The notes: a model not told the origin generated them from the sequence alone. DNA of 64,000 bases from Paracoccaceae bacterium (GCA_018223125.1 JAAEZA010000004.1:1-64000); one strand, 5' to 3'; positions 36,207 to 46,291 are shown, counted from the first letter of the stretch. A program made the numbers and translations.

Positions 36207-36334
36207 ATAAGAAAATTTGCCTCACTTTTGAATCGATTGTGTGCCAGATAGTCGCCGAGGGGACTGTTAAAAAATCCTTATCAAAATACACTAGGGTTCT
36301 CAACAAATGCATAGCAACTGCGCCGGAGTGACGT

Positions 36335-37138
36335 ATGCGACACCACTTGCAAAAGCCCGATACAGGCAGCGCGGATCTGCTGCATCTGCCGCGGAACGCT
36401 GCGGATATGCGCAATCCGGTTATTCGCGAAGTTTTTGCCTATTGGGAGGGATTGCGAAAAGGCCGCCTTGCCCCGCTGCGTTCGGAACTGGATCCGCGCA
36501 AGATCGGCAAGGTATTTGATCAGGTCTTTATGCTGGAATTCAATAATGCGCAGGATATCCGTTTCCGGCTGGCCGGCATGGACCTGTGCCAGATGCTGGG
36601 CATGGAACTTCGCGGGATGCCGTTAAGAGCCTTGTTCAGCATTGGCCACAGAGACCAATTGGCCCGCGTGATCGCCGAAATGGCGCAAGCCCCGAAGATA
36701 GTAGAACTGGCGTTGAAAACGCCTGTCCATGATACACCAATGCTGAACGCCCGTATGCTTTTACTGCCCATGCAGGACGCGCAAGCGCGGTTTTCAAGGG
36801 TTTTGGGCTGTCTGGTGTCAGACGACCCGCCGTTACAGGCCCCGGTCCGGTTTGACATCGTTGCGGTGAAAACCACCCGCATCGTTGCAGCGATGGCCCC
36901 CGCCCCGTCCGGCAGGCAAAAGCACAGCGCCGACAACCGACAGGACGCCGGTGCAGAGCCGCTTGCAACAGGAATCGATCCCTTATCCGACGCGCCGCCG
37001 CCATGCGCGAAACCGGAAGGATTGCAGCAACCGCCTGACCGTTTTGACGGCTTCCACAGACCTGTATCCGTCACAAAAGCCACCACACCACGTCCGGTGG
37101 CCGGTAAACCCTACCTGCGATTGATTAAAGACAGGTAA
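36335..37138 (+). CDS. PAS domain-containing protein (PAS_5 type)
   Basis: A 267-residue soluble protein. The N-terminal half (about 25-170) fits the alphaproteobacterial PAS_5 pattern: VFAYWEGLRKGRLAP-RSELDP, FRLAGMDLCQMLGMELRG, then a beta-sheet ending in RVLGCL. The C-terminal 90 residues are Pro-rich and low complexity, ending KPYLRLIKDR. No output domain, so it may sense a ligand or redox state and act by protein contact. GGAG lies 6 bases before the ATG. Confidence 0.8.
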   Translation: MRHHLQKPDTGSADLLHLPRNAADMRNPVIREVFAYWEGLRKGRLAPLRSELDPRKIGKVFDQVFMLEFNNAQDIRFRLAGMDLCQMLGMELRGMPLRALFSIGHRDQLARVIAEMAQAPKIVELALKTPVHDTPMLNARMLLLPMQDAQARFSRVLGCLVSDDPPLQAPVRFDIVAVKTTRIVAAMAPAPSGRQKHSADNRQDAGAEPLATGIDPLSDAPPPCAKPEGLQQPPDRFDGFHRPVSVTKATTPRPVAGKPYLRLIKDR

Positions 37139-37140
37139 AC

Positions 37141-37172
37141 AAAAAAACGCGGCCCCGAAGCGCCGCGTTTTC
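37141..37172. terminator. Bidirectional terminator between PAS gene and DAHP synthase
   Basis: Stem AAAACGCGGC / GCCGCGTTTT with an 8-base loop. Read on the minus strand it ends in seven T, making it the terminator of the DAHP synthase gene; on the plus strand TTTTCC follows, weaker but usable for the PAS gene. Confidence 0.8.
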
Positions 37173-37175
37173 CTG

Positions 37176-37196
37176 TTCATCCTGAAAAATACTGTA
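37176..37196 (-). repeat. Dispersed GAGTATTT-like element, copy 4 (diverged)
   Basis: Minus-strand reading TACAGTATTTTTCAGGATGA then A. It keeps the AGTATTT...GAA frame of the element at 6728, 12416 and 13517, and again lies in a spacer, here directly after the DAHP synthase stop codon. Confidence 0.45.
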
Positions 37197-38567
37197 TCAG
37201 ACGGCCTGACGCTGCGCCTCGACACGCTGTTCCAGTTCTCCTGCAACCAGAAACGCCAGTTCCAGCGCTTGTGATGCGTTCAGTCGTGGATCACATGCAG
37301 TGTGGTAGCGGTCAGACAGATCCTCGTCAGTTACCGCGCGCACGCCACCGGTGCATTCGGTAACATCCTTGCCAGTCATTTCAAAATGCACACCACCCGG
37401 AACCGAGCCTTCCGCTTTGTGAATACCGAAGAACTCCTGCACTTCGCGCAGGATACTATCGAACGGCCGGGTCTTATAGCCGGAAGATGATTTGATTGTA
37501 TTGCCGTGCATCGGATCACAGGACCAAACCACATTGGCTCCTTCCTCACGCACTGTTTTGATCAGGCGTGGCAGGTGATCCCCCACAGAACCGGCACCGA
37601 AACGGGCGATCAGGGTCAACCGGCCTGCTTCGTTTTCAGGGTTCAGCTTGGCCATCAGTACCTTCAGATCCTCGGCTGTGGTCGTCGGTCCGCATTTCAG
37701 ACCGATCGGGTTTTGCACGCCGCGGCAGAATTCCACATGGGCGCCGTCAGGCTGGCGGGTCCGGTCCCCGATCCAGATCATGTGACCCGAACCTGCCACC
37801 GGCAAGCCACTGGTGGAATCGATCCGGCACAGCGCCTCTTCATATTCCAGCAACAGCGCTTCGTGGCTGGTATAAAAGTTCACCGTATGCAGGGCCGATG
37901 TGTTGTCGGATGTCACACCTGCGGCTGTCATGAAATCCAGACTGTCGGAAATCCGGTTGGCAAGTTGTGTGTATTTTTCAGACGCCCCTGCTGCATTGGC
38001 AAAGCCGAGGTTCCATTCGTGGACACGGTGAATATCCGCGAAACCGCCCATGGAAAAAGCGCGCAGCAGGTTCAGCGATGCCGCAGCCTGTGTGTAAGCC
38101 TGCAACATGCGGTCCGGATTGGGAATACGGGCTTCCGCCGTGAAATCAATATCGTTGATGATGTCACCACGGTAGGACGGCAGTTCGACACCGTTAACGG
38201 TTTCCGTACCCGCAGAACGGGGCTTGGCGAACTGGCCCGCAACGCGGCCCACTTTGACAACCGGAACCTTGGCACCATAGGTCAGCACCACCGCCATTTG
38301 CAGCATCACTTTGTAAGTGTCGCGCAACATGTCGGCGTTGAATTCCGCAAAGCTTTCGGCGCAATCGCCCCCTTGCAGCAGAAACGCTTCCCCGCGGGAA
38401 ACAGCCGCGAGCTTCGCTTTCAGCGCACGGGCTTCACCCGCAAAAACCAGCGGCGGATAGCTGGACAACCGGGTCTCCACTGCTTGCAGTGCAGCCGCGT
38501 CGGTATAGTCCGGCATCTGAATCCGCTCTTTGGAACGCCAGTCAGATTTTTTCCAAGCCGAAGTCAT
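37197..38567 (-). CDS. aroG: Class II 3-deoxy-7-phosphoheptulonate synthase
   Basis: First enzyme of the shikimate pathway, condensing PEP and erythrose-4-phosphate. The 456 residues match the plant/Mycobacterium-like class II family: [11 protein letters not shown] with the metal cysteine, [22 protein letters not shown], and [10 protein letters not shown] near the C-terminal half. AAGGAGAG sits 6 bases upstream of the ATG. Single-gene unit with its own terminator. Divergent from the GlxA-type regulator gene across 220 bp. Confidence 0.95.
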   Translation of the reverse strand: MTSAWKKSDWRSKERIQMPDYTDAAALQAVETRLSSYPPLVFAGEARALKAKLAAVSRGEAFLLQGGDCAESFAEFNADMLRDTYKVMLQMAVVLTYGAKVPVVKVGRVAGQFAKPRSAGTETVNGVELPSYRGDIINDIDFTAEARIPNPDRMLQAYTQAAASLNLLRAFSMGGFADIHRVHEWNLGFANAAGASEKYTQLANRISDSLDFMTAAGVTSDNTSALHTVNFYTSHEALLLEYEEALCRIDSTSGLPVAGSGHMIWIGDRTRQPDGAHVEFCRGVQNPIGLKCGPTTTAEDLKVLMAKLNPENEAGRLTLIARFGAGSVGDHLPRLIKTVREEGANVVWSCDPMHGNTIKSSSGYKTRPFDSILREVQEFFGIHKAEGSVPGGVHFEMTGKDVTECTGGVRAVTDEDLSDRYHTACDPRLNASQALELAFLVAGELEQRVEAQRQAV

Positions 38568-38787
38568 CGGGTCTCTCCTTGGTGGGGTATCGGGAGTCCG
38601 GTCATACAGCAGCGCCCCCCCTTTGGCCAGAACTCCATCTGCGGTATCAGCCCTAATTGCTGCTTTTTGACGGTCTGAAAAAGGGATAGGATGATAACGT
38701 TAACCCCTTGTGACAAATTTACAAAAACCTACAAGTTGACCCCGACGCTAACTGCCCGAGTGATTCGGCCTATCAAACGGTGCTGCC
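38568..38787. promoter_or_regulatory. Divergent control region aroG / glxA-type regulator
   Basis: TTGACG near 38667 with TAGGAT about 17 bases later could be a plus-strand promoter. An interrupted inverted repeat CTTGT ... ACAAG lies around 38705-38735 in an AT-rich stretch, a possible operator. Nothing else stands out. Confidence 0.35.
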
Positions 38788-39795
38788 ATGCCCTCTGCCA
38801 AACCATCCCCAGCCGAAACGAAAACCCGCAAATACGTCTTTCTGCTGCTCGACAAATTCTCGCTGGTGCCGTTTTCCTCGGCTTTGGATTCCTTGCGCAT
38901 TGCCAACCGTTTTGACAAACGCATGCGCTACAGCTGGCGTATCATGACAGAGGATGGCGGGCCTGTTGCCTGTTCCAACGGAACGCGGATCATACCGGAT
39001 TCCGGATTGGAAGACATAGCGCGGGAAGATACCGTGATGATTTGCGGCGGGCTGGAGATCGACCGGACATCCACAAAACCGGTGATGAACTGGCTAAGGC
39101 GCGAGGCACGCAAGGGGGTATCCATTGGCGGGCTGTGCACCGGTGCGCATACGATGGCCAAGGCCGGATTGCTTGACGGAAAGAAATGCACGATCCACTG
39201 GGAAAACTACGACAGTTTCACCGAAGAATTCGACGAGGTAGAGCTGTTCAAATCGGTCTATATGATCGACGGCAACCGGTTCACTTCTGCGGGCGGTACG
39301 TCATCGCTTGATCTGATGCTGAAACTGATGGCGACCCGCGACGGCGAGGATATCGCAAACTGGGTGGCGGACCAGTGCCTGCACACCAACATCCGCAGCG
39401 AACGGGATGAACAACGCCTGTCTATTCCAACCCGTATCGGCGTGCGGCATCCTAAACTGTCCACCGTGATCCAGATGATGGAAAGCAACATAGAAGAGCC
39501 GGTCAGCCCGTCCGTTCTGGCGCAGGATGTGGGCATGTCCACCCGCCAGCTGGAGCGTCTGTTCAGCCGCTACCTCAGCCGATCGCCCAAACGGTACTAT
39601 ATGGAACTGCGGCTGCAAAAGGCGCGCAACCTGCTGATGCAGACAGAAATGTCTGTCATCAACGTGGCGCTGGCCTGCGGGTTTGCATCACCGTCGCATT
39701 TTTCAAAATGCTACCGCGCGCAATATGATACCACACCCTATCGTGAACGCGGCTCGCAGGCGTCGCGCAATCCGGATCTGAAGTCTAACGACTGA
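38788..39795 (+). CDS. GlxA-family AraC-type transcriptional regulator
   Basis: A 335-residue regulator with an N-terminal DJ-1/PfpI-like domain (about 15-195, with GGLCTGAHTMAKAGLL around the nucleophile elbow) and a C-terminal AraC helix-turn-helix pair (about 225-325, VLAQDVGMSTRQLERLFSRY and VALACGFASPSHFSKCYRA). This architecture is shared by GbdR/CdhR-type regulators of glycine betaine and carnitine catabolism. That, and the dimethylglycine-dehydrogenase-like gene 7 kb downstream, hints at a methylated-amine role, but this is inference. The last 11 bases overlap the convergent dehydrogenase gene. Confidence 0.85.
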   Translation: MPSAKPSPAETKTRKYVFLLLDKFSLVPFSSALDSLRIANRFDKRMRYSWRIMTEDGGPVACSNGTRIIPDSGLEDIAREDTVMICGGLEIDRTSTKPVMNWLRREARKGVSIGGLCTGAHTMAKAGLLDGKKCTIHWENYDSFTEEFDEVELFKSVYMIDGNRFTSAGGTSSLDLMLKLMATRDGEDIANWVADQCLHTNIRSERDEQRLSIPTRIGVRHPKLSTVIQMMESNIEEPVSPSVLAQDVGMSTRQLERLFSRYLSRSPKRYYMELRLQKARNLLMQTEMSVINVALACGFASPSHFSKCYRAQYDTTPYRERGSQASRNPDLKSND

Positions 39796-40885
39796 TCCGG
39801 AACAGCCCGCCGCGATCCACGCTCAGAAACCAGATCGATCCGTCAGGGGCCTGACGGATGTCCCGCACCCGACCGGTTTCGCGGGACTGTAGCTGTTCAC
39901 CGGCAGAAAGCCTTGCGCCAGAGCGGTCCAGCCGCGCAATATGGTCGAATTTCAGCGATCCGACGAATATGTCGCCCTTCCATTCGGGAAACATCTGTCC
40001 CGAATAGATCATCATGCCGGATGGCGCGATGGAGGGATCCCAGTAAAACGCCGGTTGTTCCATCCCTGCTTTTGCGGTGCCTTCCCCGATCTTGCCGCCG
40101 GAATAGTGTTCCCCGTAAGAAATCACCGGCCAGCCGTAGTTCGCGCCCTTCTTGACGCGGTTCACCTCATCCCCGCCTTTTGCGCCGTGTTCCACCACCC
40201 AAAGCTGCCCCGAGGCATCAAGCGCGGCCCCCTGTGCATTGCGGTGGCCATAGGACCAGATTTCCGGCAGGGCCCCGCCGGTGCCGGAAAACGGGTTTGA
40301 TTTCGGTACACCACCACTGCGGTCCACGCGAATGACTGAACCGTTGTGCATGGACAGATCCTGCGCCGAGGGGCGGTTGCCCCGCTCCCCCACCGTAACA
40401 AACAGGGTGCCATCGCCGGATTCCACCACCCGCGATCCGAAGTGCCGCCCGCCCCGGTTCCCGGACTTCATTTCAAACACCTTACGCAAGTTGGTAAGTT
40501 TGGCGGCTTGCGCATCAAACCGCGCCACTGCAAGCGCTGTGCCTGCCCCGCCGGATTGGGATTTCGCATAGGTCAGAAACAGTTCGCCACTTTGGTCAAA
40601 ATCCCGCGCAAGCACCACATCAAGCAATCCGCCCTGCCCTTTGGCATAGACTTTCGGAACACCGGACACGCGGGTTTTACCCCCCTGCCCGTCAAACAAC
40701 CAAAGCCGCCCTTTGCGTTCTGTCACCAGAAACCGCCCGTCAGGAAGAATCGCCACGGCCCAAGGCTCGTCCAACCCTTTCGCAAGCTGTGTCACCTGCA
40801 AGGAACCAAGCGAGGATTCCACTGTTTGCGCCAGCGCACCAGTGGAAGAAAAGCAAAACATTACGGCCATTAACATCATTTTCAT
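39785..40885 (-). CDS. PQQ-dependent sugar dehydrogenase (YliI/Asd type)
   Basis: A 366-residue periplasmic six-bladed propeller of the glucose/sorbosone dehydrogenase family. Signal peptide about 1-19 (ending TGALAQ); typical stretches are LDEPWAVAILPDGRFLVTER, RNAQGAALDASGQLWVVEHGAKGGDEVN and NYGWPVISYGEHYSG. Such enzymes oxidise aldose sugars with pyrroloquinoline quinone; no PQQ synthesis genes are in the window. Convergent with the regulator gene. Confidence 0.88.
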   Translation of the reverse strand: MKMMLMAVMFCFSSTGALAQTVESSLGSLQVTQLAKGLDEPWAVAILPDGRFLVTERKGRLWLFDGQGGKTRVSGVPKVYAKGQGGLLDVVLARDFDQSGELFLTYAKSQSGGAGTALAVARFDAQAAKLTNLRKVFEMKSGNRGGRHFGSRVVESGDGTLFVTVGERGNRPSAQDLSMHNGSVIRVDRSGGVPKSNPFSGTGGALPEIWSYGHRNAQGAALDASGQLWVVEHGAKGGDEVNRVKKGANYGWPVISYGEHYSGGKIGEGTAKAGMEQPAFYWDPSIAPSGMMIYSGQMFPEWKGDIFVGSLKFDHIARLDRSGARLSAGEQLQSRETGRVRDIRQAPDGSIWFLSVDRGGLFRISR

Positions 40886-41040
40886 TACAAAAATCCCTTT
40901 TCGGCTTTCACTATATTACTTGCGGCAGAATCGGCGTGGGACAAGGGTGCCATTTGACCTTTGGTACAGCAAGGATACCCTTGCATTTGGCACCGTAGCC
41001 ACTAGTGTTCGTGCCTATTATTCATGCAGGGAGAGAACAC

Positions 41041-42228
41041 ATGAAAAAACTACTGCTCGCATCCGCCGCCACAGTTGCGCTGGCCGGATCCGCCTTCGCC
41101 GAAGCCCACGGGGACGTCAAACTGGGCGTAATCCTCGGCTTCACCGGCCCGATTGAATCGCTCACACCCGCTATGGCTGCCGGTGCGGAACAGGCCATGT
41201 CCGAAGTGTCCGAATCCGGCAAGTTCATGGGTGGCAAGTCCATCACTTCCGTGCGCGCCGACAGCACCTGCGTTGACTCTGCCGCGGCCAGTGCAGCTGC
41301 CGAACGTCTGATCACATCTGACGGTGTGTCCGGTATTGTCGGTGCAGACTGTTCCGGTGTGACCACAGCGATCCTGACAAACGTTGCTGTTGCAAACGGT
41401 ATGGTCATGATTTCTCCGTCCGCGACATCTCCGGCACTTTCCGACGTTGAAGACAACGGTCTTTTCTTCCGCACTTCCCCGTCTGACGCCCGTCAGGGTC
41501 AGGTCATGACTGAAGTGATCATGGACCGCGATATCAAATCCGTTGCCATCACCTACACCAACAACGACTACGGCAAAGGTCTTGCCGATGCATTCCAGTC
41601 TTCCTTTGAAGCTGCAGGCGGTACTGTAACCATCTCTGCCGCGCATGAGGACGGCAAGGCAGACTATTCCGCCGAGGTTGGCGCGCTTGCGGCTGCCGGT
41701 GGCGATGTTCTGGTGGTTGTCGGCTACCTCGACCAAGGTGGTAAAGGCGTGATCGAAGGCTCGCTTGACTCCGGTGCCTTTGACACATTCGTTCTGTCCG
41801 ACGGGATGGTGGGCGACAGCCTGCCCGAAGCCATCGGTTCGGACCTGAACGGCTCTTTCGGTCAGGCCCCTGGTACAGACAGCGAAGGCGCTGCGATGCT
41901 GAACGATCTGATGGCCGATGTGGACGCATCCGCGCCATATGTTGCGGAATCCTATGACGCCGCAGCCCTGATCGCACTGGCCATGCAAGCCGCAGATTCC
42001 ACAGATCCTTCTGTTTACAAAGAAAAGATCATGGACGTCGCCAACGCACCGGGCGAAAAAATCATGCCGGGTGAACTGGGCAAGGCGCTGGAAATCATCG
42101 CCGGTGGTGGCGATGTTGACTATGTCGGCGGCTCCAATGTGGAACTGATCGGCGCAGGCGAAAGCGCAGGCAGCTACCGCGAGATCGAGATCAAGGACGG
42201 CGCACTGTCCACGGTCGGCTTCCGCTAA
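41041..42228 (+). CDS. livK: Branched-chain amino acid type ABC transporter, substrate-binding protein
   Basis: Periplasmic binding protein of the LivJ/LivK/AmiC family, 395 residues. Signal peptide 1-20 (ending GSAFA), then the type I fold starting VKLGVILGFTGPIESL. A Cys pair (ADSTC and GADCS) may form a disulfide. The usual ligands are branched-chain amino acids, amides or urea; here the downstream dimethylglycine-dehydrogenase-like gene suggests a methylated amino compound instead. Start ATG has GGGAGAG upstream. A terminator directly after it separates it from the ATPase genes. Confidence 0.88.
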   Translation: MKKLLLASAATVALAGSAFAEAHGDVKLGVILGFTGPIESLTPAMAAGAEQAMSEVSESGKFMGGKSITSVRADSTCVDSAAASAAAERLITSDGVSGIVGADCSGVTTAILTNVAVANGMVMISPSATSPALSDVEDNGLFFRTSPSDARQGQVMTEVIMDRDIKSVAITYTNNDYGKGLADAFQSSFEAAGGTVTISAAHEDGKADYSAEVGALAAAGGDVLVVVGYLDQGGKGVIEGSLDSGAFDTFVLSDGMVGDSLPEAIGSDLNGSFGQAPGTDSEGAAMLNDLMADVDASAPYVAESYDAAALIALAMQAADSTDPSVYKEKIMDVANAPGEKIMPGELGKALEIIAGGGDVDYVGGSNVELIGAGESAGSYREIEIKDGALSTVGFR

Positions 42229-42246
42229 TCGCTCGTTAACGCATTT

Positions 42247-42283
42247 AAGCAGCCCGCAATCCACATTGCGGGCTGCTTTTTTA
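42247..42283 (+). terminator. Terminator between binding protein and livG
   Basis: Stem AAGCAGCCCGCAAT / ATTGCGGGCTGCTT with loop CCAC, then six T. It lies inside the importer operon, a common device to make more binding protein than membrane subunits. Confidence 0.85.
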
Positions 42284-42299
42284 GATCGGCTGACACACC

Positions 42300-43082
42300 A
42301 TGATCAAAGTTGAAAATCTGGCGAAGCGGTTCGGCGGCTTTTATGCCGTGAACAACGCTTCGCTTGAAATCGCCAAAGGCTCCATCACGGGGCTGATCGG
42401 CCCGAATGGCGCGGGCAAAACCACACTCTTTAACGTGATTGCAGGGGTTCACAAACCCAGCGCCGGACGGGTGCTGCTGGACGGAGAGGACATCACCGGC
42501 CTTCCGCCCCATTCCCTGTTCGACCGCGGCCTGCTGCGCACCTTCCAGATCGCCCACGAGTTTTCCACCATGACCGTGCGCGAGAACCTGATGATGGTTC
42601 CCCCCGATCAGGCGGGCGAACGTCTGTGGGACGCATGGTTCAAACCGGGCCTCGTGCGCAGTCAGGAGGCCGAAATCCGCAAGAAGGCGGATGAGGTGAT
42701 CGAATTTCTGGAAATCTCCCATGTGGCGGACGAACTGGCGGGCAATCTGTCCGGCGGTCAGAAAAAGCTTCTGGAACTGGGCCGGACCATGATGGTCGAT
42801 GCCAAGATCGTGTTTCTGGATGAAGTGGGCGCCGGTGTGAACCGGACACTGCTCAACACCATCGGGGATGCCATCCTGCGCCTGAACAAGGAGCGGGGGT
42901 ATACCTTCTGTATGATCGAACATGACATGGATTTTATCGGCCGCCTGTGTGATCCGGTGATCGTTATGGCCGAAGGCACCGTGCTGGCCGAAGGTACGAT
43001 TGACGACATCAAGTCGAACGAGCAGGTGATCGAAGCCTATCTCGGCACCGGCCTGAAAAACAAGCCGCAGGTGAGCGCATGA
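42300..43082 (+). CDS. livG: Branched-chain amino acid type ABC transporter ATPase LivG
   Basis: A 260-residue ABC ATPase with Walker A GPNGAGKTT, signature LSGGQKKLLELGRTM and Walker B VFLDEVGAGV. The long insert after the Q-loop is typical of LivG. Its stop overlaps the livF start (ATGA). Confidence 0.93.
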   Translation: MIKVENLAKRFGGFYAVNNASLEIAKGSITGLIGPNGAGKTTLFNVIAGVHKPSAGRVLLDGEDITGLPPHSLFDRGLLRTFQIAHEFSTMTVRENLMMVPPDQAGERLWDAWFKPGLVRSQEAEIRKKADEVIEFLEISHVADELAGNLSGGQKKLLELGRTMMVDAKIVFLDEVGAGVNRTLLNTIGDAILRLNKERGYTFCMIEHDMDFIGRLCDPVIVMAEGTVLAEGTIDDIKSNEQVIEAYLGTGLKNKPQVSA

Positions 43083-43786
43083 GCTATCTTTCAGCCAGTA
43101 ACATGACCGGCGGCTACGGCCGTGGTGCGGATATCCTGCACGATTGCACGATTGAGGCCGCAGAGGGCGAGATCGCCGTCATCGTCGGCCCCAACGGTGC
43201 GGGCAAATCCACCGCAATGAAAGCCGTTTTCGGGATGCTGAACCTGCGCAAGGGCAGCGTTACACTGGACGGAGAGGATATTACCCGTCTGACACCGCAG
43301 GACCGTGTGGCCAAGGGCATGGCCTTTGTGCCCCAGACCTCCAACGTGTTTCCGTCCATGAGCGTGGAAGAAAACCTTGAAATGGGGGCTTTCCTGCGCC
43401 GTGATAATATCAACGGCACGATGGAGCAGGTCTACGAACTGTTTCCCATCCTGAAGGAAAAGCGCCGCCAGAACGCCGGCGAACTGTCCGGCGGGCAGCG
43501 CCAGCAGGTCGCGGTGGGCCGTGCCCTGATGACCCAGCCCAAACTGCTGATGCTGGATGAACCCACTGCGGGGGTTTCCCCGATTGTGATGGACGAATTG
43601 TTCGACCGCATCATCGAAGTGGCCCGTACCGGCATTTCCATCCTGATGGTGGAACAGAATGCCCGTCAGGCGCTGAACATCGCCGACAAAGGGTATGTTC
43701 TGGTTCAGGGGCGCAACCGGTTTACCGACACCGGCGAAGCGCTGATGAATGATCCCGAAGTCCGCAAGAGCTTTTTGGGGGGATGA
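43079..43786 (+). CDS. livF: Branched-chain amino acid type ABC transporter ATPase LivF
   Basis: The second ATPase, 235 residues, with GPNGAGKST, LSGGQRQQVAVGRALM and MLDEPTAGVSP. Overlaps livG by 4 bases. A 97-bp gap with no visible signal follows before livH. Confidence 0.94.
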   Translation: MSYLSASNMTGGYGRGADILHDCTIEAAEGEIAVIVGPNGAGKSTAMKAVFGMLNLRKGSVTLDGEDITRLTPQDRVAKGMAFVPQTSNVFPSMSVEENLEMGAFLRRDNINGTMEQVYELFPILKEKRRQNAGELSGGQRQQVAVGRALMTQPKLLMLDEPTAGVSPIVMDELFDRIIEVARTGISILMVEQNARQALNIADKGYVLVQGRNRFTDTGEALMNDPEVRKSFLGG

Positions 43787-43883
43787 TGCAACGCACTTTC
43801 CCGCCCCGCCCTGCGGTTCGCCCTCTCTCTTCCGGAACCACGGTGACGCCCGTTCCTTCCGCCAGCCATCAGAAAGCCTTGTT

Positions 43884-44894
43884 ATGGAACTCCTGAACGC
43901 CTTTATCCTATTGTCGAATTTCGTGCTGGTGCCCGCAATCGCCTATGGCTCCCAACTTGCGCTGGGGGCGCTCGGGGTCACGCTGATTTACGGTATCCTG
44001 CGTTTTTCCAACTTCGCCCACGGCGACACAATGGCCTTTGGCGCCATGGTCACGATCCTGTTTACATGGTGGTTCCAGTCCATGGGGATCAGCATTGATC
44101 CGCTGCCGACCGCCCTGCTGGCCCTGCCCTTTGGTATCCTGTGCTGCATCGGTTTCGTGCTGGCGACCGACCGGATCGTCTATCGCTTCTACCGCCGTCA
44201 GAAGGCTGCGCCGGTTATCTTCCTGATCGCTTCTATGGGCGTGATGTTTGTAACCAACGGCATCGTGAGGTTTATCATCGGCCCGAACGACCAGCAGTTC
44301 GCCGACGGCGAGCGGTTTATCGTCAAGGCCCGCACCTTCAAACAGATGACAGGTCTGGAAGAAGGCCTGTCCTTCAAGGTTTCCCAGGGGATCACCGTAG
44401 TGACCGCCATTCTGGTGGTGATCGCGCTGTTCTGGTTCCTGAACCGCACCCGCACCGGCAAATCCATGCGCGCCTATTCCGATAACGAGGATCTGGCGCT
44501 GTTGTCAGGCATCAACCCTGACAAGGTGGTTATGGTTGCATGGATCATCGCCGCAACACTGGCCACCATCGCCGGTACGCTTTACGGGCTGGATAAATCC
44601 TTCAAACCCTTCACCTATCTGCAACTGCTGTTGCCGATCTTTGCGGCGGCTATTGTTGGCGGGCTCGGCTCCCCCATTGGGGCGATTGCAGGGGGATTTG
44701 TGATCGCCTTTTCGGAAATCATGGTCACCTATGCCTATAAGAAATTCATCGCCTATCTGGTTCCCGAAAGCTGGGAGCCGGATACGCTGGTGCAACTATT
44801 GTCCACGGACTATAAATTCGCGGTCAGCTTCATGATCCTTCTGCTGGTGCTGCTGTTCCGTCCGACAGGTATTTTCGCGGGGAAATCGGTATGA
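43884..44894 (+). CDS. livH: Branched-chain amino acid type ABC transporter permease LivH
   Basis: A 336-residue inner-membrane permease with about eight helices. The LivH pattern GALGVTLIYGILRFSNFAHGD is near the N-terminus and GGLGSPIGAIAGGFVIAFSE near the C-terminus. Start at MELLNAFILL; the frame is open further upstream but with non-membrane, Pro-rich codons. Weak ribosome site. The stop overlaps livM by 4 bases. Confidence 0.93.
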   Translation: MELLNAFILLSNFVLVPAIAYGSQLALGALGVTLIYGILRFSNFAHGDTMAFGAMVTILFTWWFQSMGISIDPLPTALLALPFGILCCIGFVLATDRIVYRFYRRQKAAPVIFLIASMGVMFVTNGIVRFIIGPNDQQFADGERFIVKARTFKQMTGLEEGLSFKVSQGITVVTAILVVIALFWFLNRTRTGKSMRAYSDNEDLALLSGINPDKVVMVAWIIAATLATIAGTLYGLDKSFKPFTYLQLLLPIFAAAIVGGLGSPIGAIAGGFVIAFSEIMVTYAYKKFIAYLVPESWEPDTLVQLLSTDYKFAVSFMILLLVLLFRPTGIFAGKSV

Positions 44895-46276
44895 TTGTAA
44901 CACTTCTCGGACTCGCCTGTTTCGCCCTTCTGGTGGTTTCCCTTACCCCCCGTCTGGTGGGAATGGCACCGCTTCCGGACCGGATCAGGAATGTTTCCCT
45001 TTTCGCAATCATGGCGCTGCTGATCACCATTGTCGGCCTGATCCAGAGCTGGAACGTGGCGCTGGCCCTGCTGAACCTGTGCCTGATCTCCTCGATCATG
45101 GCGCTCGGGGTGAATATCCAGTGGGGCTATGCGGGCCTGCTGAACGTGGGGATCATGGGGTTTGCCGCCCTTGGCGGTGTTGCCGCTGTCCTGATCTCCG
45201 CCGATCCTGTGGCCGACGCATGGGCCGCCGGAGCCTTGGGGATTTTCGTGTCGTTCATCCTTGCCGTGGTCACGGTCATGGCCGCGATATACACCTACCG
45301 CAATATTGCCCCGTCCATGGCCCGCAATCTGGCCCTGTTTGCGATTATCGTCATCGGTCTGGTCGTGATCCGTTATTTTTACGGTCCGGCCCGTGACGCA
45401 ATTGAAGATGTGAACCCTGCCTCCGAAGGTTATCTCGGCGGGTTGGGACTGCCGATTATTCTGGCGTGGCCTGTTGGCGGCGTCTTCGCAGGGCTGGCCG
45501 CCTGGGTGATCGGCAAGACGGCCCTTGGCCTGCGCTCTGACTATCTGGCGATTGCAACCCTTGGCATTGCCGAAATCATCGTCGCAATCATCAAGCACGA
45601 AGACTGGCTGACACGGGGCGTCAAGAACGTCTCCGGCCTGCCACGGCCTGTGCCCTATGAGATCGACCTGCAACAGTCCCAGTGGTTTGTGGATCTTGCA
45701 ACCCGTCTGGGGCAGGATCCGGCGTTGTCCTCTTCGGTCTTTGTCAAACTCTGCTATGCGATCCTGTTTGCAATCGTACTGCTGGCGGTGCTCTGGCTGT
45801 CGGAACGGGCGCTCAACTCCCCTTGGGGGCGTATGATGCGGGCGATCCGTGATAACGAGGTCTCGGCCAATGCGATGGGCAAGGACGTGGTGGCACGCCA
45901 TCTTCAGGTCTTTGTGCTTGGCTCTATCGTTGTGGGCATTGCAGGCGCGATGCTGACCACGCTGGACGGGCAGCTGACCCCCGGTGCCTACCAGCCGCTG
46001 CGCTTTACCTTCCTGATCTGGGTGATGGTGATCCTTGGCGGTTCCGGTAACAACTGGGGCGCGGTTCTGGGCGGATTTGTTGTCTGGTTCTTCTGGATTC
46101 AGGCAGAACCGATCGGCTCCTGGCTGATGGAAACCATTACATCCGGCATGGCCGAGGATAACGCCCTGCGCATCCACCTGCTGAACTCCACAGCACATAT
46201 GCGCCTGATGACCATGGGGATTATCCTGCTTCTGGTCCTGCGGTTCAGCCCGCGCGGGTTGATCCCCGAAAAATAA
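44891..46276 (+). CDS. livM: Branched-chain amino acid type ABC transporter permease LivM
   Basis: A 461-residue permease, longer than typical LivM (about 360-420) by an N-terminal membrane extension. The family core IQWGYAGLLNVGIMGFAALG, LGLRSDYLAIATLGIAEI and VILGGSGNNWGAVLGG are clear. It completes the transporter started by livG-F-H. Confidence 0.93.
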   Translation: MIVTLLGLACFALLVVSLTPRLVGMAPLPDRIRNVSLFAIMALLITIVGLIQSWNVALALLNLCLISSIMALGVNIQWGYAGLLNVGIMGFAALGGVAAVLISADPVADAWAAGALGIFVSFILAVVTVMAAIYTYRNIAPSMARNLALFAIIVIGLVVIRYFYGPARDAIEDVNPASEGYLGGLGLPIILAWPVGGVFAGLAAWVIGKTALGLRSDYLAIATLGIAEIIVAIIKHEDWLTRGVKNVSGLPRPVPYEIDLQQSQWFVDLATRLGQDPALSSSVFVKLCYAILFAIVLLAVLWLSERALNSPWGRMMRAIRDNEVSANAMGKDVVARHLQVFVLGSIVVGIAGAMLTTLDGQLTPGAYQPLRFTFLIWVMVILGGSGNNWGAVLGGFVVWFFWIQAEPIGSWLMETITSGMAEDNALRIHLLNSTAHMRLMTMGIILLLVLRFSPRGLIPEK

Positions 46277-46291
46277 ACGGCATACCCTGCC

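Noticed and set aside
36201-36212. CTTATATGG as an RpoH -10 box for yicC
   Set aside because: It overlaps the yicC start codon itself and so cannot serve as its promoter.
36207-36334. CtrA box (TTAA-N7-TTAA) between yicC and the PAS gene
   Set aside because: Only TTAA-N7-TTAT is present, too weak a match in an AT-rich spacer.
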